DNA from: Jaenimonas drosophilae
Lineage: Eukaryota; Euglenozoa; Kinetoplastea; Trypanosomatida; Trypanosomatidae
NCBI GenBank assembly: GCA_030849065.1
Contig: JASAON010001602.1
Location: 17,939-81,938 of the forward strand
Length of the DNA: 64,000 nt
Direction: 5' to 3'
Shown here: positions 1-12,602 of the stretch, one piece after another
How the letters are laid out: each line of letters opens with the position of its first letter
How positions within the stretch are numbered: position 1 is the stretch's first letter
Program-made: the position numbers and the translations under genes
Notes under the pieces: model-generated
Seen by the model: the letters and a program-made list of their open reading frames with translations, nothing else
Database searches by the model: none
What the model was told of the DNA's origin: nothing

Positions 1-93
1 CTTCATTCTCTGCGCTACCTCCGTTCATGGGCAGCAACCTTCGCCATCACCTTCATCATCAACCAACCCTACACATCGTGCGCTTCCTTATGA
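1..93 (+). CDS. Possible C-terminal tail of an upstream gene (5' truncated)
   Basis: Frame 1 is open from the first base for 30 codons and stops with TGA at 91-93. The codons in the middle (ACC, TTC, GCC, ATC, AAC, TAC) end mostly in C, like the well-expressed genes in this window, and the peptide would end in a short hydrophobic stretch followed by a Cys/Ser-rich tail. Against this, the DNA here is partly a CATCATC-type microsatellite, which alone gives C-ending codons, and frame 2 is also open for about 72 codons. No family is recognisable. Treat as a tentative gene end. Confidence 0.22.
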   Translation, partial: LHSLRYLRSWAATFAITFIINQPYTSCASL

Positions 94-3000
94 CGGGCAT
101 ACACGAACGTTTTGCCAACGAGATTGTTTTTATGTTTTTTTTTCTCTTGCTCAGCCGCGGTGTGTGCGCACTTCTGTTGTTGATGATGAGAGGCACACAA
201 GTACGTGTGGGTGTGGCTGACGAAGAACATCTTGATGATCGTTGTATGCGCTGCAGGATTTTGTTTTGTGGCTGAAGCATCTACTTTCTAGCTACGCATC
301 ACACTCTTGCAGTGAAAATTGGGGAAACAACACGAACTGATATGTGGAGTTGTTGTTGTGTTGGGCAGGTGAAAAAAAAAAAACGAATGAAGGGGGGCTC
401 CGTGAAGTACTTCAGTTGTTGTTGTTGTTGTGTGTATATATGTTGTGTGCGTATATGTTGATCTCTCCAAGGTTTTTGTTTTTGTTTCTCTTTTTTTTTT
501 TCCTTTGTGCTCCCGCAGAGCAACACGAAGGCCGGAAGAAACGAAATAATAAAAAGAGAAAAAAAAAGGATGCTGCCATACTCGTATGCCGCAGCCGCCC
601 CCTCCCCCCTGTAGTAGCTCTCCTCCATCTCCATTGTGTGGCTGGTGGAACCAACTCTAGTAAAACCTCAGTAGCACACACACACAGACACACATACACA
701 TACATGAATGAATGAATCCATGAGTACATACACACCGCGAGGGTTGTGATCACAGAAGAGTTGTATGTACGCATGTGTGCATATATATACGTAGGTATAT
801 TTTGTTTCTTCTTCTACTTCGTTTTTTTTGTTGCTGTTTTGATGCTCGATCCTCGGTTATTTGCTCCATCGCTGAGAGAGTGTGAGCCAGCACAACACAC
901 ATGAGCCAGCAAACATATTCACTGGCTCCCCCCTACTACTTCATCCTCTTTTCATCGCACGTGGTGCATCCATCACCATGTTGTTGTTGCTGCTGATGTT
1001 GTTCTTCTGTGTTTGTTGGCAACAACTCATCACTGCGATTGGATGGATCTTCTTCTCTCTTTGCCGCCGCCCCTCTCCACGACGGTTTTCGTTTATACTT
1101 CCTTCTTATTTGCTGGACCTCTTCTCTCAACGTATTGCCCGTTGTGGCACAATCAATCAGCACTCAGATTGCACCAACCATGCTGGGCCAGCTGCCGCTT
1201 GCGTAGGGCAACACACCTAGCACCACACCACACCCCACACGCGCGGCTTGACCTGTTTTCCTCTTTTTTTTTTGTTCCTTGTGTGAGTATGTGAATGAGC
1301 GTGTGTGTGCCTGCGCTCATTCCAAACATGGATTCCATGGATTGCCTGGCGGTGTTGTGTGTTGTTGCATGAATATTTGCATGTTTGGCTCTCTCTCTCT
1401 CTCATGATGATTGTTGTTGCCTGTCTTACTCCTGCGTGCCATCTCCGCCCTACCTCTCGCACAACACCAACATCATGTGCTGATGTTGGTGTTTGAGTAG
1501 CTGATGCGAATGAGTGGCACCTCCGCTGGCTGGGCGTGGAGTGTGGTTGCTCCAGACGAGGAGGGGTGTAAATCTCCTCTTTGTTGTTTTTTTGTTGGCT
1601 GAATCACTTCACATTGATGGGTGATGATCAACCACACACGCACACACGCACAGACCGGCATGATTCCTCCACCCCCACCCGCTGCATGGATGGATCTTCT
1701 ACATTGATGGAGGTGGTGAGAGAACCATGACTGCACGTCTTCGTCAGATTTGTTCCTGATGAATGTTTTTTTTGTTGTTGTGGGAAGAACGAGTGCAGGC
1801 TCGCGTGGAAGAAACACAACATTGACTGCCATCTACGTATTGAGGGGAGGGAAGTGTGCTTAACAGAGATGAACGCACACGCATACGCATCACGAATATT
1901 CTTGTTGCTTGTGCATCTAACAAAGACCCTCCCTCACGTAAGCGAATGCAAGCGTAGAATGATGTTTTCTGCCCTGCAAGATGCACGCGCTGATCCTTCA
2001 TCATCACAATCATCTCCTACACAACACCCAAATTTGCCATCTTCGTGCGTGTTTCCGAAGTCAGCGATTGTGTGTTTGTACGGGTGATATGCGTGTGAAT
2101 GAAGGGAGGATATGCATGTGTGTGCTCCATTCTTCTTGCTGGCAGTCGGCTAGTTCGTCTTCCAACATCTCTCTATAACTTCATTGAAGCAGCAACACTA
2201 ACTTAATACCATAACACATATGAAGTGTGATAAACACACGTACGCACACACACACACACACACACCCCTCGCATGAGGATGGATTGATGATCCACGCAAC
2301 ACGGTTGTACCGCCCACAAAGCTAAACGCGGTGTGTGCGTGTTCTCTGGCCGATTTTTCAGTATTGGCATCAGCAACCTGACCCATATTATGAAGTGGAG
2401 CAGAGAGCGCAACCCATCTAAGGAGAGAGAGAGAGAAGGAGTGAGTAGGAGTGAGGGGGTTGTGAAGAAGTACGCACACGCGCGCACACACCTCCATCAC
2501 ACCAGCACTATTTCACACACAGACACTCACATTTTTATATCGAGGAATTCACGTTCTTTCTTTCTTCTTTTTTTTTCTCGATTCGGGTTACTTCTGGAAC
2601 CCTCCTCTTCCTCCTCGTCCTTCCACGTTTTCTGTTTTTTGTTGTGGTTGCTGATGTTGTTGTGGGCTTGTTTGATAGGATGGAGAGCAGAACTGCGCAG
2701 CATGCCTCTCTGATCCTTCTTCTGGCACCTCTCTCTCTCTCTCTTCCACATCTACACACTCCTCTTCTTCGTGCCACGTGATCATGTTTTTTTTTTCTTG
2801 ATTATTGTTTTTGGTATGACGAGAGGAAGCGGCGTACCTCGTGCGATGGCGATGGTCCTGCCTTCCACGTTTGCTGCTTTTGTTGCTGAACATCCTTCCT
2901 ACCTCTCTCTCCCCATCTTTTTTTCTTCTTTTGTTCTTGTATGCGTGAATGCGTGCACGTGTTGGCTTGCGTTGTTCTTTTTTTTTTCTTTTCTTTTCCA

Positions 3001-4042
3001 TTTTTTGTTTATGGCCTCCGTACTTCCAAGAAGGAATGCAAGCGAGGCACTTGGCACCTCTTCCCCTCTCTCCTTCTCTTCTTCCTCCATCTCTGACTGT
3101 TTTTGTTTTTGTTGTGGTTGATGATGTGGCAGTTGTTATAATCTTCTCTACCCGACGTTGTTGTTAAGCTCTCATGAATGAAGATGATGATTCACTACAG
3201 CCTTTCGCGCCGACAGACACACACGCACGCACACAAATCTGGATTTGGCTCCCTTTCTTGCACAGGCTCATCTTCACATGTTGGCATACACAACACCTCC
3301 CACACGTACAACACACGAATCCTATGTTTTGCTTGTTTCTATCCCACCCAAAACGCCATTTTTCCTGTTTCTTTGTGTTGCTTCGGAGTTGGTTTTTATC
3401 CATCCCGTGTTGCTGTTGTTCTTCCTGTTGCGCTGCTCTTCGCTGTTGGTAGGGCATGCGATCTTGTGTAGATGATGTGCATTGGATGGAGAGGGTTTGC
3501 TCAGAGGTAGCACCTCTCCATCCTACACACACGCACACCTACAGTGTGTGCAGAATGAAAAAAAAATGTGTGGCACATGTGTATCCAATGATGGATCAGG
3601 ATGACTGGAGTAGAGAGAATGAGAAGGAGAGATGAGGTTGGGGCCTGCTACCTCCCACGCGTTCCCCCCTCGCTGGAACACGCGCAACCGCGCGCGCTCG
3701 CACACATGTGATGATGTGTCTTGTGTGGAGAGCTCAACACCCCCACCCCTGGTGCGCTGTTTGTTGTTGGTTGCTTCTTTTTTATTATTTTGTTGTTGTT
3801 GTTGTTGTTATTTTTCTGTGTTTGCTCGAGATCTTTCTCCACCGACCAACACGCTTCTTCTTATACTAAGAAACACACACACACAAATCTCCAAATGAAT
3901 GAAGACGTACGAAGTTGTAAGCCCACATGCGAGGGAAAAATATAAACGTGTTTTGCACAGAAGCAGCATCTTGATGTAGGAAGAGCTGCTTCGTCCATGA
4001 AGTTGGTGAGATGCTACAACATGTGAGGTTGCTTGATCATAA
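94..4042. other. Long non-coding stretch, microsatellite and pyrimidine rich
   Basis: About 4 kb with no reading frame that has the codon bias, length or domain content of the genes downstream. The longest open frames (about 125-137 codons) are by-products of T/C and A/G tracts and encode Lys/Glu/Arg or Phe/Leu/Ser strings. Many poly-T runs, GTT and TTC repeats, (CA)n and (CT)n tracts are present, several followed by AG, so cryptic splice acceptors are possible. It may include the 3' UTR of an upstream gene. No tRNA or rRNA box was seen. Confidence 0.6.
2245..2265. repeat. (CA)n microsatellite
   Basis: Dinucleotide run of about ten CA units in the long gene-free region. Confidence 0.85.
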
Positions 4043-4103
4043 TCTTGTTTTTCCATCTTTTTCTTCACACATCTCTACAACACACACACACACACACATA
4101 CAG
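4043..4103 (+). promoter_or_regulatory. Predicted trans-splice acceptor for the 228-residue protein gene
   Basis: A T/C-rich tract at 4043-4078 is followed by a (CA)n run and the first downstream AG at 4102-4103, 33 bases before the ATG at 4137. Inferred from the general kinetoplastid pattern. Confidence 0.5.
4081..4099. repeat. (CA)n microsatellite
   Basis: CA run lying between the pyrimidine tract and the predicted splice acceptor. Confidence 0.85.
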
Positions 4104-4136
4104 ACAGACTTAGGGTAGCTTAAACATCCCACAGTG

Positions 4137-4823
4137 ATGAGCCGCAGTGATGCATTCGGCGGAGGAGGTGGTGTGAAGGAGCTGGGCACCGTCACCGCCG
4201 GCATGGCTATTCGCAACTTCGATCAAAAAACAAAACCATATACACGCGCCGACCTCATTGATTTTCTCATGGATTATGAAAAAAATCTGAATGAGCAGGA
4301 ACTCCGTCTCGTGGAGAAGGGTATGCTCGCCACCTTCGTTGGCATGCCCCTCTTCTTTGGCCTTGGCTACCGTCTTAGCGGCCGTCTTGGCTGGGCCCGT
4401 GTGGTGCGCGCCATGTCGGGCGGTGTTGGCAGTAGCAACAACAACGCATGGATTCCGCGAGCTGGACGTGCGTGTTTCGGCTTGACCGCCGCCACGCTTC
4501 CCTACATGGCGGTGCAGCAGTGGTTTGTGGCCAAAGTGTTGGATATGGATGAGAAGGATAGCAACCTCTCCTTCCACGTACGTCGGCTGATGCTCTCGCA
4601 ACGCTCCAATATGATGTTCAAGCGCACCGCCACACGCGAGGTAACGCAGGAGGAGCAGCAGCGTCTGTTGCGTGAGGCGGAGGCACATGCCAATGAAAAC
4701 CGCAGTGGCAAGCGCGTGGAGCAAGGTCTGGGTGCGGGCCCAGTGGATGTAAATCTGCAGCTGGGCCAACAGGTACTCACACCATTGGCACAGTCAGGAT
4801 ACAAGGCCATGCCCAAGCAGTGA
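4137..4823 (+). CDS. Two-helix membrane protein of unknown function
   Basis: A 228-residue protein. I start it at the ATG at 4137, not at the GTG just before it. After a Gly-rich N-terminus (residues 8-14) there is a soluble helix rich in Glu and Leu, a hydrophobic segment around residues 61-75 (with FFGLGY), a Ser/Asn linker, a second hydrophobic stretch around 107-123 and a charged Gln/Glu/Arg-rich C-terminal half that looks helical. Codons end mostly in C or G, as in real genes here. No family is recognised. A mitochondrial or other organelle membrane protein is possible, but no clear presequence or catalytic motif is visible. It is the first supported gene of the unit. Confidence 0.8.
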   Translation: MSRSDAFGGGGGVKELGTVTAGMAIRNFDQKTKPYTRADLIDFLMDYEKNLNEQELRLVEKGMLATFVGMPLFFGLGYRLSGRLGWARVVRAMSGGVGSSNNNAWIPRAGRACFGLTAATLPYMAVQQWFVAKVLDMDEKDSNLSFHVRRLMLSQRSNMMFKRTATREVTQEEQQRLLREAEAHANENRSGKRVEQGLGAGPVDVNLQLGQQVLTPLAQSGYKAMPKQ

Positions 4824-5070
4824 GCTTGTGTACGTGTGTTTGTGTTTGGTGTTGTGTTGTTGTTGTTGTTGTGTGCTGCACCACATCACACCGTCATGGA
4901 GGGCGTATATCGTCAAGTGAAGGGGAGGTGCCATTCTTGTGTGCTGCTCCCATCTAAAGCAAAGGCGAGGCCCCACTGTGTTGGGCCTCCATCCACAGAA
5001 GAGCTCCTCATCTCAGTACGTACGTGATGCAGTGATGTGCAGCCCTAAAGTACGGAACAAACCACACAAT
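4824..5070. other. Intergenic spacer
   Basis: GTT-rich DNA just after the stop (4845-4872) and unremarkable sequence beyond. Nothing coding is seen. Confidence 0.6.
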
Positions 5071-5106
5071 GCATCTCTCTTTCTTCGTTCTTCTCGGTGT
5101 TGTTAG
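5071..5106 (+). promoter_or_regulatory. Predicted trans-splice acceptor for the DnaJ gene
   Basis: CTCTTTCTTC-type tract followed by AG at 5105-5106. No in-frame ATG lies between this AG and the ATG at 5223, which supports that start. A second pyrimidine tract at 5168-5200 has no AG before the ATG. Confidence 0.55.
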
Positions 5107-5222
5107 TATCACAAGGTATATTCGTAAACAAAAAAAGAACATCAACCAGAAGAAGACGAGGGATCCTTCTTCATTCTTCTCCCCGTTCATCTCTCTGCCC
5201 GTGTGCGTGTGTGTGTGTGGTG

Positions 5223-6419
5223 ATGCCCAAGCACGGTTGTTGCCACGCGCAGCTATTGCTGCTGCTGGTGCTCCTCCTTGCATGCTGCAGCATCTCCGTG
5301 GATGCCATCTTTGGATTCGGAGATGGCGGTGGCCGACAACGACGCCAGCGACCACAAAAACCAAAGTACCCAGACGTGGACTACTATGCGCTGCTGGAGC
5401 TCGATGAGCTGCGTGAGGAGGCCACGGAGCGGGATATCAAGCAGAATTATCGGCGTCTTTCGCGCAAGCTCCATCCCGACGTGGCCAAGACGGCCGCAGA
5501 ACGTGAGCTGTACAGTGAAGTGAATCGTGCCTACGAGGTGCTCTCCGACAAGCGCAAGCGCAAGATGTACGATCTGCGTGGTGCCGAAGGTCTTGCGCTG
5601 CTCGAGCAGAGTGAGATGGCTGGGGCACACCAACAGCACAACCCGTTGGCGCAGGTCTTTGGCCTCAGCCCCGACAATGGCCTCAAGGGGCCTCCCGCCA
5701 AGACAACGTTGGTTATTGATCTCGCGACGGTTTTCATGGGCGGAACGGAGGTGCTGGAGTTTGGCAAGCAAAAAATATGTCCGCACTGCAAAGGTGGCGG
5801 GGCAGAGAAGCACTCCCCCATGGATACCTGCCACGTGTGCCAGGGCAATGGTGTGGTGCTGCAACGGATGGAGTTTGGCCCGGGCATGGTTCAAACGGTG
5901 CAACAAACCTGCCCACACTGCCATGGAGAAGGTGTAACTCCACGCCACAGCTGCCACGTCTGCCGTGGCAAGAAGGTTGTGCGCGGACACACCACTCTGC
6001 ATGTAGAGATTGATCGTGGAGTTCCTGAAGGCCATGAGGTGGTGTTTGAGATGGAGGCGGAGGAGAGCCCCGACCGTATTCCGGGGGATTTGCATGTGGT
6101 GATCCAAACGCGGCCACACCCACGCTTCTCGCGACGGCGCAACGGCGTTGATCTCGAAGCGCTGATCCAGGTAGGCATGATTGAAGCCCTCACGGGCTTC
6201 AATCGTGAGCTGGTACATCTTGACCGACGTGAAAAGGTTGCGGTGCAGCAATCTGCTGGCACCATCACACCTTTTGGCACGGTGCTGCTCGTACGTGGGA
6301 AGGGTATGCCCCGCCACAACACCCCCTCGGAGCGTGGCGATCTCTACGTGTCTGTGGAGTTCGAGCTGCCGCGCAAGCTAACCCCTGCCCAACGTGAGGC
6401 CGTCGAGAAGTTCCTCTAG
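5223..6419 (+). CDS. Secretory-pathway DnaJ (Hsp40) co-chaperone with zinc-finger domain
   Basis: A 398-residue J-protein that would stimulate the ATPase of an Hsp70 (BiP) in the ER. The N-terminus from the ATG at 5223 is a typical signal peptide: a short basic start, then a Leu run at about 11-20 and a Cys/Ser/Ala cleavage region. A Gly/Arg linker follows, then the J domain at about 53-118 with HPD at 84-86. Four CxxCxGxG-type repeats (CPHCKGGG, CHVCQGNG, CPHCHGEG, CHVCRGKK) lie at about 186-250, inside the C-terminal substrate-binding barrel that runs to the end. This is the type I arrangement of yeast Scj1 and related ER DnaJs. There is no C-terminal KDEL-like signal, so retention would need a partner, or the protein is soluble elsewhere in the secretory system. 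The stop is followed directly by an ATG that opens a non-coding extension of the next frame. Confidence 0.93.
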   Translation: MPKHGCCHAQLLLLLVLLLACCSISVDAIFGFGDGGGRQRRQRPQKPKYPDVDYYALLELDELREEATERDIKQNYRRLSRKLHPDVAKTAAERELYSEVNRAYEVLSDKRKRKMYDLRGAEGLALLEQSEMAGAHQQHNPLAQVFGLSPDNGLKGPPAKTTLVIDLATVFMGGTEVLEFGKQKICPHCKGGGAEKHSPMDTCHVCQGNGVVLQRMEFGPGMVQTVQQTCPHCHGEGVTPRHSCHVCRGKKVVRGHTTLHVEIDRGVPEGHEVVFEMEAEESPDRIPGDLHVVIQTRPHPRFSRRRNGVDLEALIQVGMIEALTGFNRELVHLDRREKVAVQQSAGTITPFGTVLLVRGKGMPRHNTPSERGDLYVSVEFELPRKLTPAQREAVEKFL

Positions 6420-8189
<1,770 letters not shown>

Positions 8190-9242
8190 GAATGAAAAAG
8201 AAAAGCAATGAGCTATCACCATGAGAAAAAGAAGAACGGCTGTGGCTCCTTCCGCATATTTCATGAAGTCCCCATCCACACACACATGGCAAGATGTTGT
8301 GTTGGAGGTTGAGTTGGTATGAGTAGGCCATCTTCATCAATACGATGTTGGTGTGTTCTGCTCCGTTCCACCTCCTCTCCGTCTACGTGGTGCGCATTGC
8401 ACTCTGCACTCTTCTTCTTCTTCTATTCATCAGCCAGTTGGTGGTGGGGGATGGTGGGTGAAACGTCAGGCGTTGGCGAGCATCAACACGTGATTGATCA
8501 TATTTCTGCCATCGTAGTTTGTGCGTGTGTGTGTGTGTGTGGAGGGAGTAGTCGTGTTGCAACCATCACGCGTGCACACACACCTCCGTCACTCTCTTTC
8601 AATGTGTGCTCATTCGGTTATATTGTTTTTGTAGCGCGTGCGTGTCTGCGCCGAAGAGGATGCCGCGCCTTCTCAATCGCATCATCATCATCATCATCAT
8701 CATCATCTTGATCCATGACGATGATGATGTTGCGTATGTGGAGATGGCGGCAACTCACATCCGAGCACAACACGCCTATCGGCCAATGTGTGGGGGGTGA
8801 CGGGGTGATTCCCTCCGCGCAGGTAGGAACTCCAAAAGACTTGTTATAACTTCGCTGTAGGACGAGAGGGGAGGTGCTACTTCTTCTTCTTCTTCGTGTT
8901 TGTGTGTTGTTGAGGATGGGATCACTCAATGATTCTTCTTTCACTTTCACTTTCATCTTCGATATGTATTTTGCATCTTTTGTTTGTGTGTGCAGGTTTT
9001 TTTTTGCTTTTTGTTGTAGGTAGTGTGGATCGCCACGGGTAGTGAGAGACAAGAAAGCTTCCCTTCGCCAACATCAAATCTGCTGCACGTCACGCCTTCA
9101 TTTTGCGCTCCAACTACAACATCAGATTGCTGTATTCGAGTACACGTGTTTGTTGTTGTCACTGCACCAACCAAAAACAACAACAACAACAACAACTCCT
9201 CTGTGAAGAAGCACATACGCGCCCACCCTACGCAGAAACAGC
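8190..9242. other. Intergenic region
   Basis: About 1.05 kb without a credible gene. It holds an (ATC)n run at about 8680-8709, several TTC and CAA repeats (9176-9195) and T-tracts. The open frames on both strands come from these repeats. Confidence 0.65.
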
Positions 9243-9274
9243 ACATTTCGGCACACCTTAGACTACTTTCCTAG
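9243..9274 (+). promoter_or_regulatory. Predicted trans-splice acceptor for the cyclin gene
   Basis: Short pyrimidine tract (CTTTCC) with AG at 9273-9274. The leader to the ATG at 9339 is C/A/T-rich and poor in G. Confidence 0.4.
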
Positions 9275-9338
9275 CTACATCATCCATCCCCCCCACGTCT
9301 TCACCTCATTTTGCGCGACGTACCTCTCCCCAACAACA

Positions 9339-10628
9339 ATGTCAGCCATTCGTGAAGTTTCAAACATCAACACCGCCACCGCACGTGGTGATGCCAAACA
9401 ACAACAGCGGCGCACCTCCCAGCGCCCGGCGTTGCGCTCCAGTCGCGAGCCTCTGCGCCCATCCACGGGGAGCCACCGCACATACCCGCCCGTTGGCTCA
9501 CAGAACTCCTCCGCCAGCGAACATGCGCGCCCGAGCTCAGCTTCCGCCGCGATGGGCAGTGTTGCCCCACCACGTTCGCAGAGCAGCGTTGCCTCTGGCT
9601 GGGTGGCACCTCCTCCCCCGTCTAACCACCGCTCCTCCTCGAGTGAGAGCCCCTTGGCTGACCGCCCACACGCCGATAATCCAGATTATTGCACCAACAT
9701 CATCCAAGACATCACCGACATGTTTATTCAACGCGAACGTCAGGCCGTGCACCGCTTCAACGAGGGCACCGCCGCACATGAATCCAACACCAGTGCTCTA
9801 TACAGCTACTACGCCTCCCCACACTATCTGCAGTACCAGCCAGAGATTACGGAAAAGATGCGGCTCATCTTGTTGGATTGGCTCGTGGACGTACATCTCA
9901 AGTTCAAGCTCCGCCCAGAAACCATGTATCTCACCGTGAATCTCGTTGACCGCTACCTCTCCTGCGTCAATACGAAGCACGATCCAACAACCTTTGTGAA
10001 GCGTTCGCAGGTTCAGCTGGTTGGCGTGAGTGCCATGCTGTTGGCGGCCAAGTACGAGGAGATTTGGCCCCCGGAGGTGCGTGAGTGCGTGCATGTGGCG
10101 GCCAACACCTACACCCGCGAGGAGGTTATCACGATGGAGCGCAACATTTGCGTTGCGGTCTCATTCCGCCTCACCGTACCAACCGCCTATCCATTTGCGA
10201 TGCGCTTGTTGAGTGTGTTGGAGGGTGAAGATTTTCTTGGGCGTGGCGGTGATGCCGAGGAGATGCAGAAGCGCCACCAGGAGCTCCATCACGTTACCTC
10301 CTTCTTCATGGAGCACGCCCTCCTCGACTACAAGGGCCTGCAGTACACCCCATCGCAAATTGGCTATGCCTCAGTTTATCTCGCACTTCTCACGATGCGC
10401 ATCAAGTACTTCGTCACCTCACCCGCAGTGGTCTGGAGCCAGCGTCTGCGCCACTACAGCAGCGCAGAGCTCGCTGACTTCCGTGGATGTGCGGAGGTTA
10501 TTTTGGATTTTATCGCCTACCTCCGCACCACACGCTTTCACTCCGTCACCCGAAAATACACGAGCCCACGTTTTGGTGAGGTAACGCTGATGCGCATGCC
10601 ACTTCCACGTGAGCTCACTGACGCATGA
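9339..10628 (+). CDS. B-type mitotic cyclin
   Basis: A 429-residue cyclin that would activate a cdc2-related kinase and drive mitosis. A disordered Ser/Pro/Arg N-terminus (1-110) holds a minimal RxxL degron candidate at 29-32. The N-terminal cyclin box follows, with MRLILLDWLVDVH at 174-186 (the MRAILVDWL signature), LVDRYLS at 203-209 and KYEEI at 238-242. A second cyclin fold follows at about 280-400. The architecture matches cyclin A/B proteins and the trypanosomatid CYC6 type. The C-terminus is short, and an (ATG)n run begins immediately after the stop. Codons are C-rich in the N-terminal half. Confidence 0.93.
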   Translation: MSAIREVSNINTATARGDAKQQQRRTSQRPALRSSREPLRPSTGSHRTYPPVGSQNSSASEHARPSSASAAMGSVAPPRSQSSVASGWVAPPPPSNHRSSSSESPLADRPHADNPDYCTNIIQDITDMFIQRERQAVHRFNEGTAAHESNTSALYSYYASPHYLQYQPEITEKMRLILLDWLVDVHLKFKLRPETMYLTVNLVDRYLSCVNTKHDPTTFVKRSQVQLVGVSAMLLAAKYEEIWPPEVRECVHVAANTYTREEVITMERNICVAVSFRLTVPTAYPFAMRLLSVLEGEDFLGRGGDAEEMQKRHQELHHVTSFFMEHALLDYKGLQYTPSQIGYASVYLALLTMRIKYFVTSPAVVWSQRLRHYSSAELADFRGCAEVILDFIAYLRTTRFHSVTRKYTSPRFGEVTLMRMPLPRELTDA

Positions 10629-11409
10629 TGATGATGATGATGATGATGAAGAAGAAGCAGTGACTGCTTCATGCGCACAGTTTTCTGTGTGTGTGAGTGT
10701 GGTAGGAGTACGTCCTCCTCTACACACGTGATCTTCATCGCAAACAACCGTTTGTGATGAGATGCCCATCGCGTTCTCTCTCTTTTTTTTTTTTTCGTCA
10801 CGACGATAGATGTGCTACACGCACACACCAGTGGATGGACGTACAACGTACGTTGCCAACCCACTCATCACGCACACATAATTCTTGGCGTAGGGTGGCT
10901 CTGATTTTTTTTTTTGTGATGGTTGTTGTTGATTGGGTGCAGAGATGGTTGGAGGAGTACATGCAAAAGGTGGTGTGTGTGTACGCGTCGTATGACGGTG
11001 CGGAGGCCGTGCCTGCCCGTGCGGCAGACCTCTGCTCGTGGCGAGGATGGCTGTGTGCGTGCGCATGTGTTGATGGAGTGATGAGTGTTGCACACGAGTG
11101 GTGCATCAGCATCTTCATCCTTCACTGCCCACCCGCAGCTGCTCCTCAGCGCGAGGACCTCCTCCATCTTCTGTTGTTGTTGTTGCTTGCTTGCTTATTG
11201 CCACTCTAGATCTTTCCAGTTGCTACTGTGCCTAGATTCACGCAGATACACACGTACGAGAGAGACGAAGAAGAAGACGAAGGAGGATTCAGGAGTGACA
11301 CGTGAGAGTGTGTGTTGTTGTTGTGTGTTGTTGTTGTTGTGTGTAGTTCCGTCGGTTCGATGAAGAAGTTGATACGTGCTTGAGTATACACAGATTCAGC
11401 AAGTAGTAG

Positions 11410-11454
<45 letters not shown>

Positions 11455-11800
11455 GCCCTTTGTGGTGCAGCAGGCAGACATTGGGCCAACATCATCACGT
11501 AGTTACTTCCTAGTTCTCTGCTTCGTCTCTTCTTTTTATTTTTGGTAGTTTTTGTTTTCTTGCATCATTCACGTTCGTACCGTCTCCAAGAGAGTGATGG
11601 AGCCCCGGTCGTTGTGCTTCACGCCATTTCTTGTACCCGCCTGTACTCCACAAAAAAACACAAAAAAAACACACACACTGCCGACATACACATGCAGCTT
11701 CTTCCCGTGCAGGCCCACAACAAAAAAAAGTGGCGCCGGGAGAGAAGAGGCCTCAGAGTTTCGTGCCATGATGTATATGCCACTACTTGTATTCAGTGTA
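10629..11800. other. Intergenic region
   Basis: Opens with (ATG)n at 10625-10648 and contains poly-T runs (10782-10795, 10905-10915), GTT repeats and a long (AC)n tract. One frame (10919-11209, 96 codons) is open but has no splice acceptor directly upstream and ends in a repeat-encoded Leu string, so it is not called. Confidence 0.55.
11413..11448. repeat. (CA)18 microsatellite
   Basis: Uninterrupted CA dinucleotide run of about 36 bases, one of the longest in the window. Confidence 0.9.
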
Positions 11801-11874
11801 CTTACTTTCTCTTTCATCTCCACTGTTGTTGTTGTTGTTATTGTTGTTGTTGCACGTTGTACGTTGGCTCGTAG
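11801..11874 (+). promoter_or_regulatory. Predicted trans-splice acceptor for the 117-residue protein gene
   Basis: Long T-rich tract of CTT and GTT repeats, AG at 11873-11874, 33 bases before the ATG. Confidence 0.55.
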
Positions 11875-11907
11875 ATAGGTATAGCACTTTAGGCACGCAT
11901 TGGCATC

Positions 11908-12261
11908 ATGAGTCTGCGCATGCTCTCAGACATGGTACGGCTCCAACGTTGGGAGCGCGCCGTACTGAAGCGTGGTGACCAGACGGAAGGCATGATCTCA
12001 CGTACGGTGCGCATGATTCCATGGAGTGGTGTGGCCATGTTCTTCTTCGTCATGATCTTCTTTGGTGTTGATCTCGGAGCTGGTGTGAAGGAAACAGCAC
12101 GGCAGATTAAGGATAAGAAGAATGAGGCGGTGGCCAACTTGGAGCTGCAAAAGGTGCAGGCGCGACGTTGGTCGGTGGATCAGGTGAAGAGCTTCCGCGA
12201 GGGCGAGATTCCGAAGCCGAGTTGGTCAGAAGGAGGCCCACGATCTGCACCGAACAGCTAA
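11908..12261 (+). CDS. Small single-helix membrane protein, possibly mitochondrial
   Basis: A 117-residue protein starting at the first ATG after a convincing acceptor. The N-terminal 35 residues are basic and amphipathic (several Arg, no long acidic stretch) and would suit a mitochondrial presequence. One hydrophobic segment lies at about 41-60 (contains VAMFFFVMIFFG), followed by a charged helix rich in Lys, Glu, Gln and Ala and a Pro/Ser tail. This layout is common among small subunits of the inner-membrane respiratory complexes, but I cannot match it to a named one. Codon use is that of real genes here. Confidence 0.75.
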   Translation: MSLRMLSDMVRLQRWERAVLKRGDQTEGMISRTVRMIPWSGVAMFFFVMIFFGVDLGAGVKETARQIKDKKNEAVANLELQKVQARRWSVDQVKSFREGEIPKPSWSEGGPRSAPNS

Positions 12262-12483
12262 GATGAACCTGCACACAACATCAACAACAACAAAAGAACG
12301 CACACAGGAGCACAGAGGTTGGCTAGTGCGTTCACGCAGCCACGTTTGGCGCTGTAGCAGCGCGCTCTCACACACAAAAAAACGTCTTCTTTTTTTTTTG
12401 GTGTATCGATCACCAAGTTGCCATGATATTTGATGAAGTTGGTGTTGATGCTGAAACTTGTGTTCGTACTTCATCACTAAATC
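12262..12483. other. Intergenic spacer
   Basis: CAA-rich DNA right after the stop, then a run of A and T tracts at 12375-12400. Nothing coding is seen. Confidence 0.6.
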
Positions 12484-12509
12484 ATTTTTTCTATGTGGTG
12501 CTTACGTAG
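12484..12509 (+). promoter_or_regulatory. Predicted trans-splice acceptor for the 952-residue protein gene
   Basis: T-rich tract with AG at 12508-12509. The first ATG downstream is at 12603. Confidence 0.45.
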
Positions 12510-12602
12510 GTGAGCCCTCCTCCCTCCACACACATACACACAGAAACTTAGTTGCACACAGCACCCAACTACACAGTGGAGGGCGTGGAGGATTCCTTCA
12601 TC

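Noticed and set aside
5253..6317. 354-codon frame on the - strand across the DnaJ gene
   Set aside because: Shadow of the highly biased DnaJ coding strand.
10919..11209. 96-codon open frame on the + strand
   Set aside because: No acceptor directly upstream of its ATG, Cys/Ala/Val repeats without coding bias, and a C-terminus from GTT/CTT repeats. Possible but not supportable.
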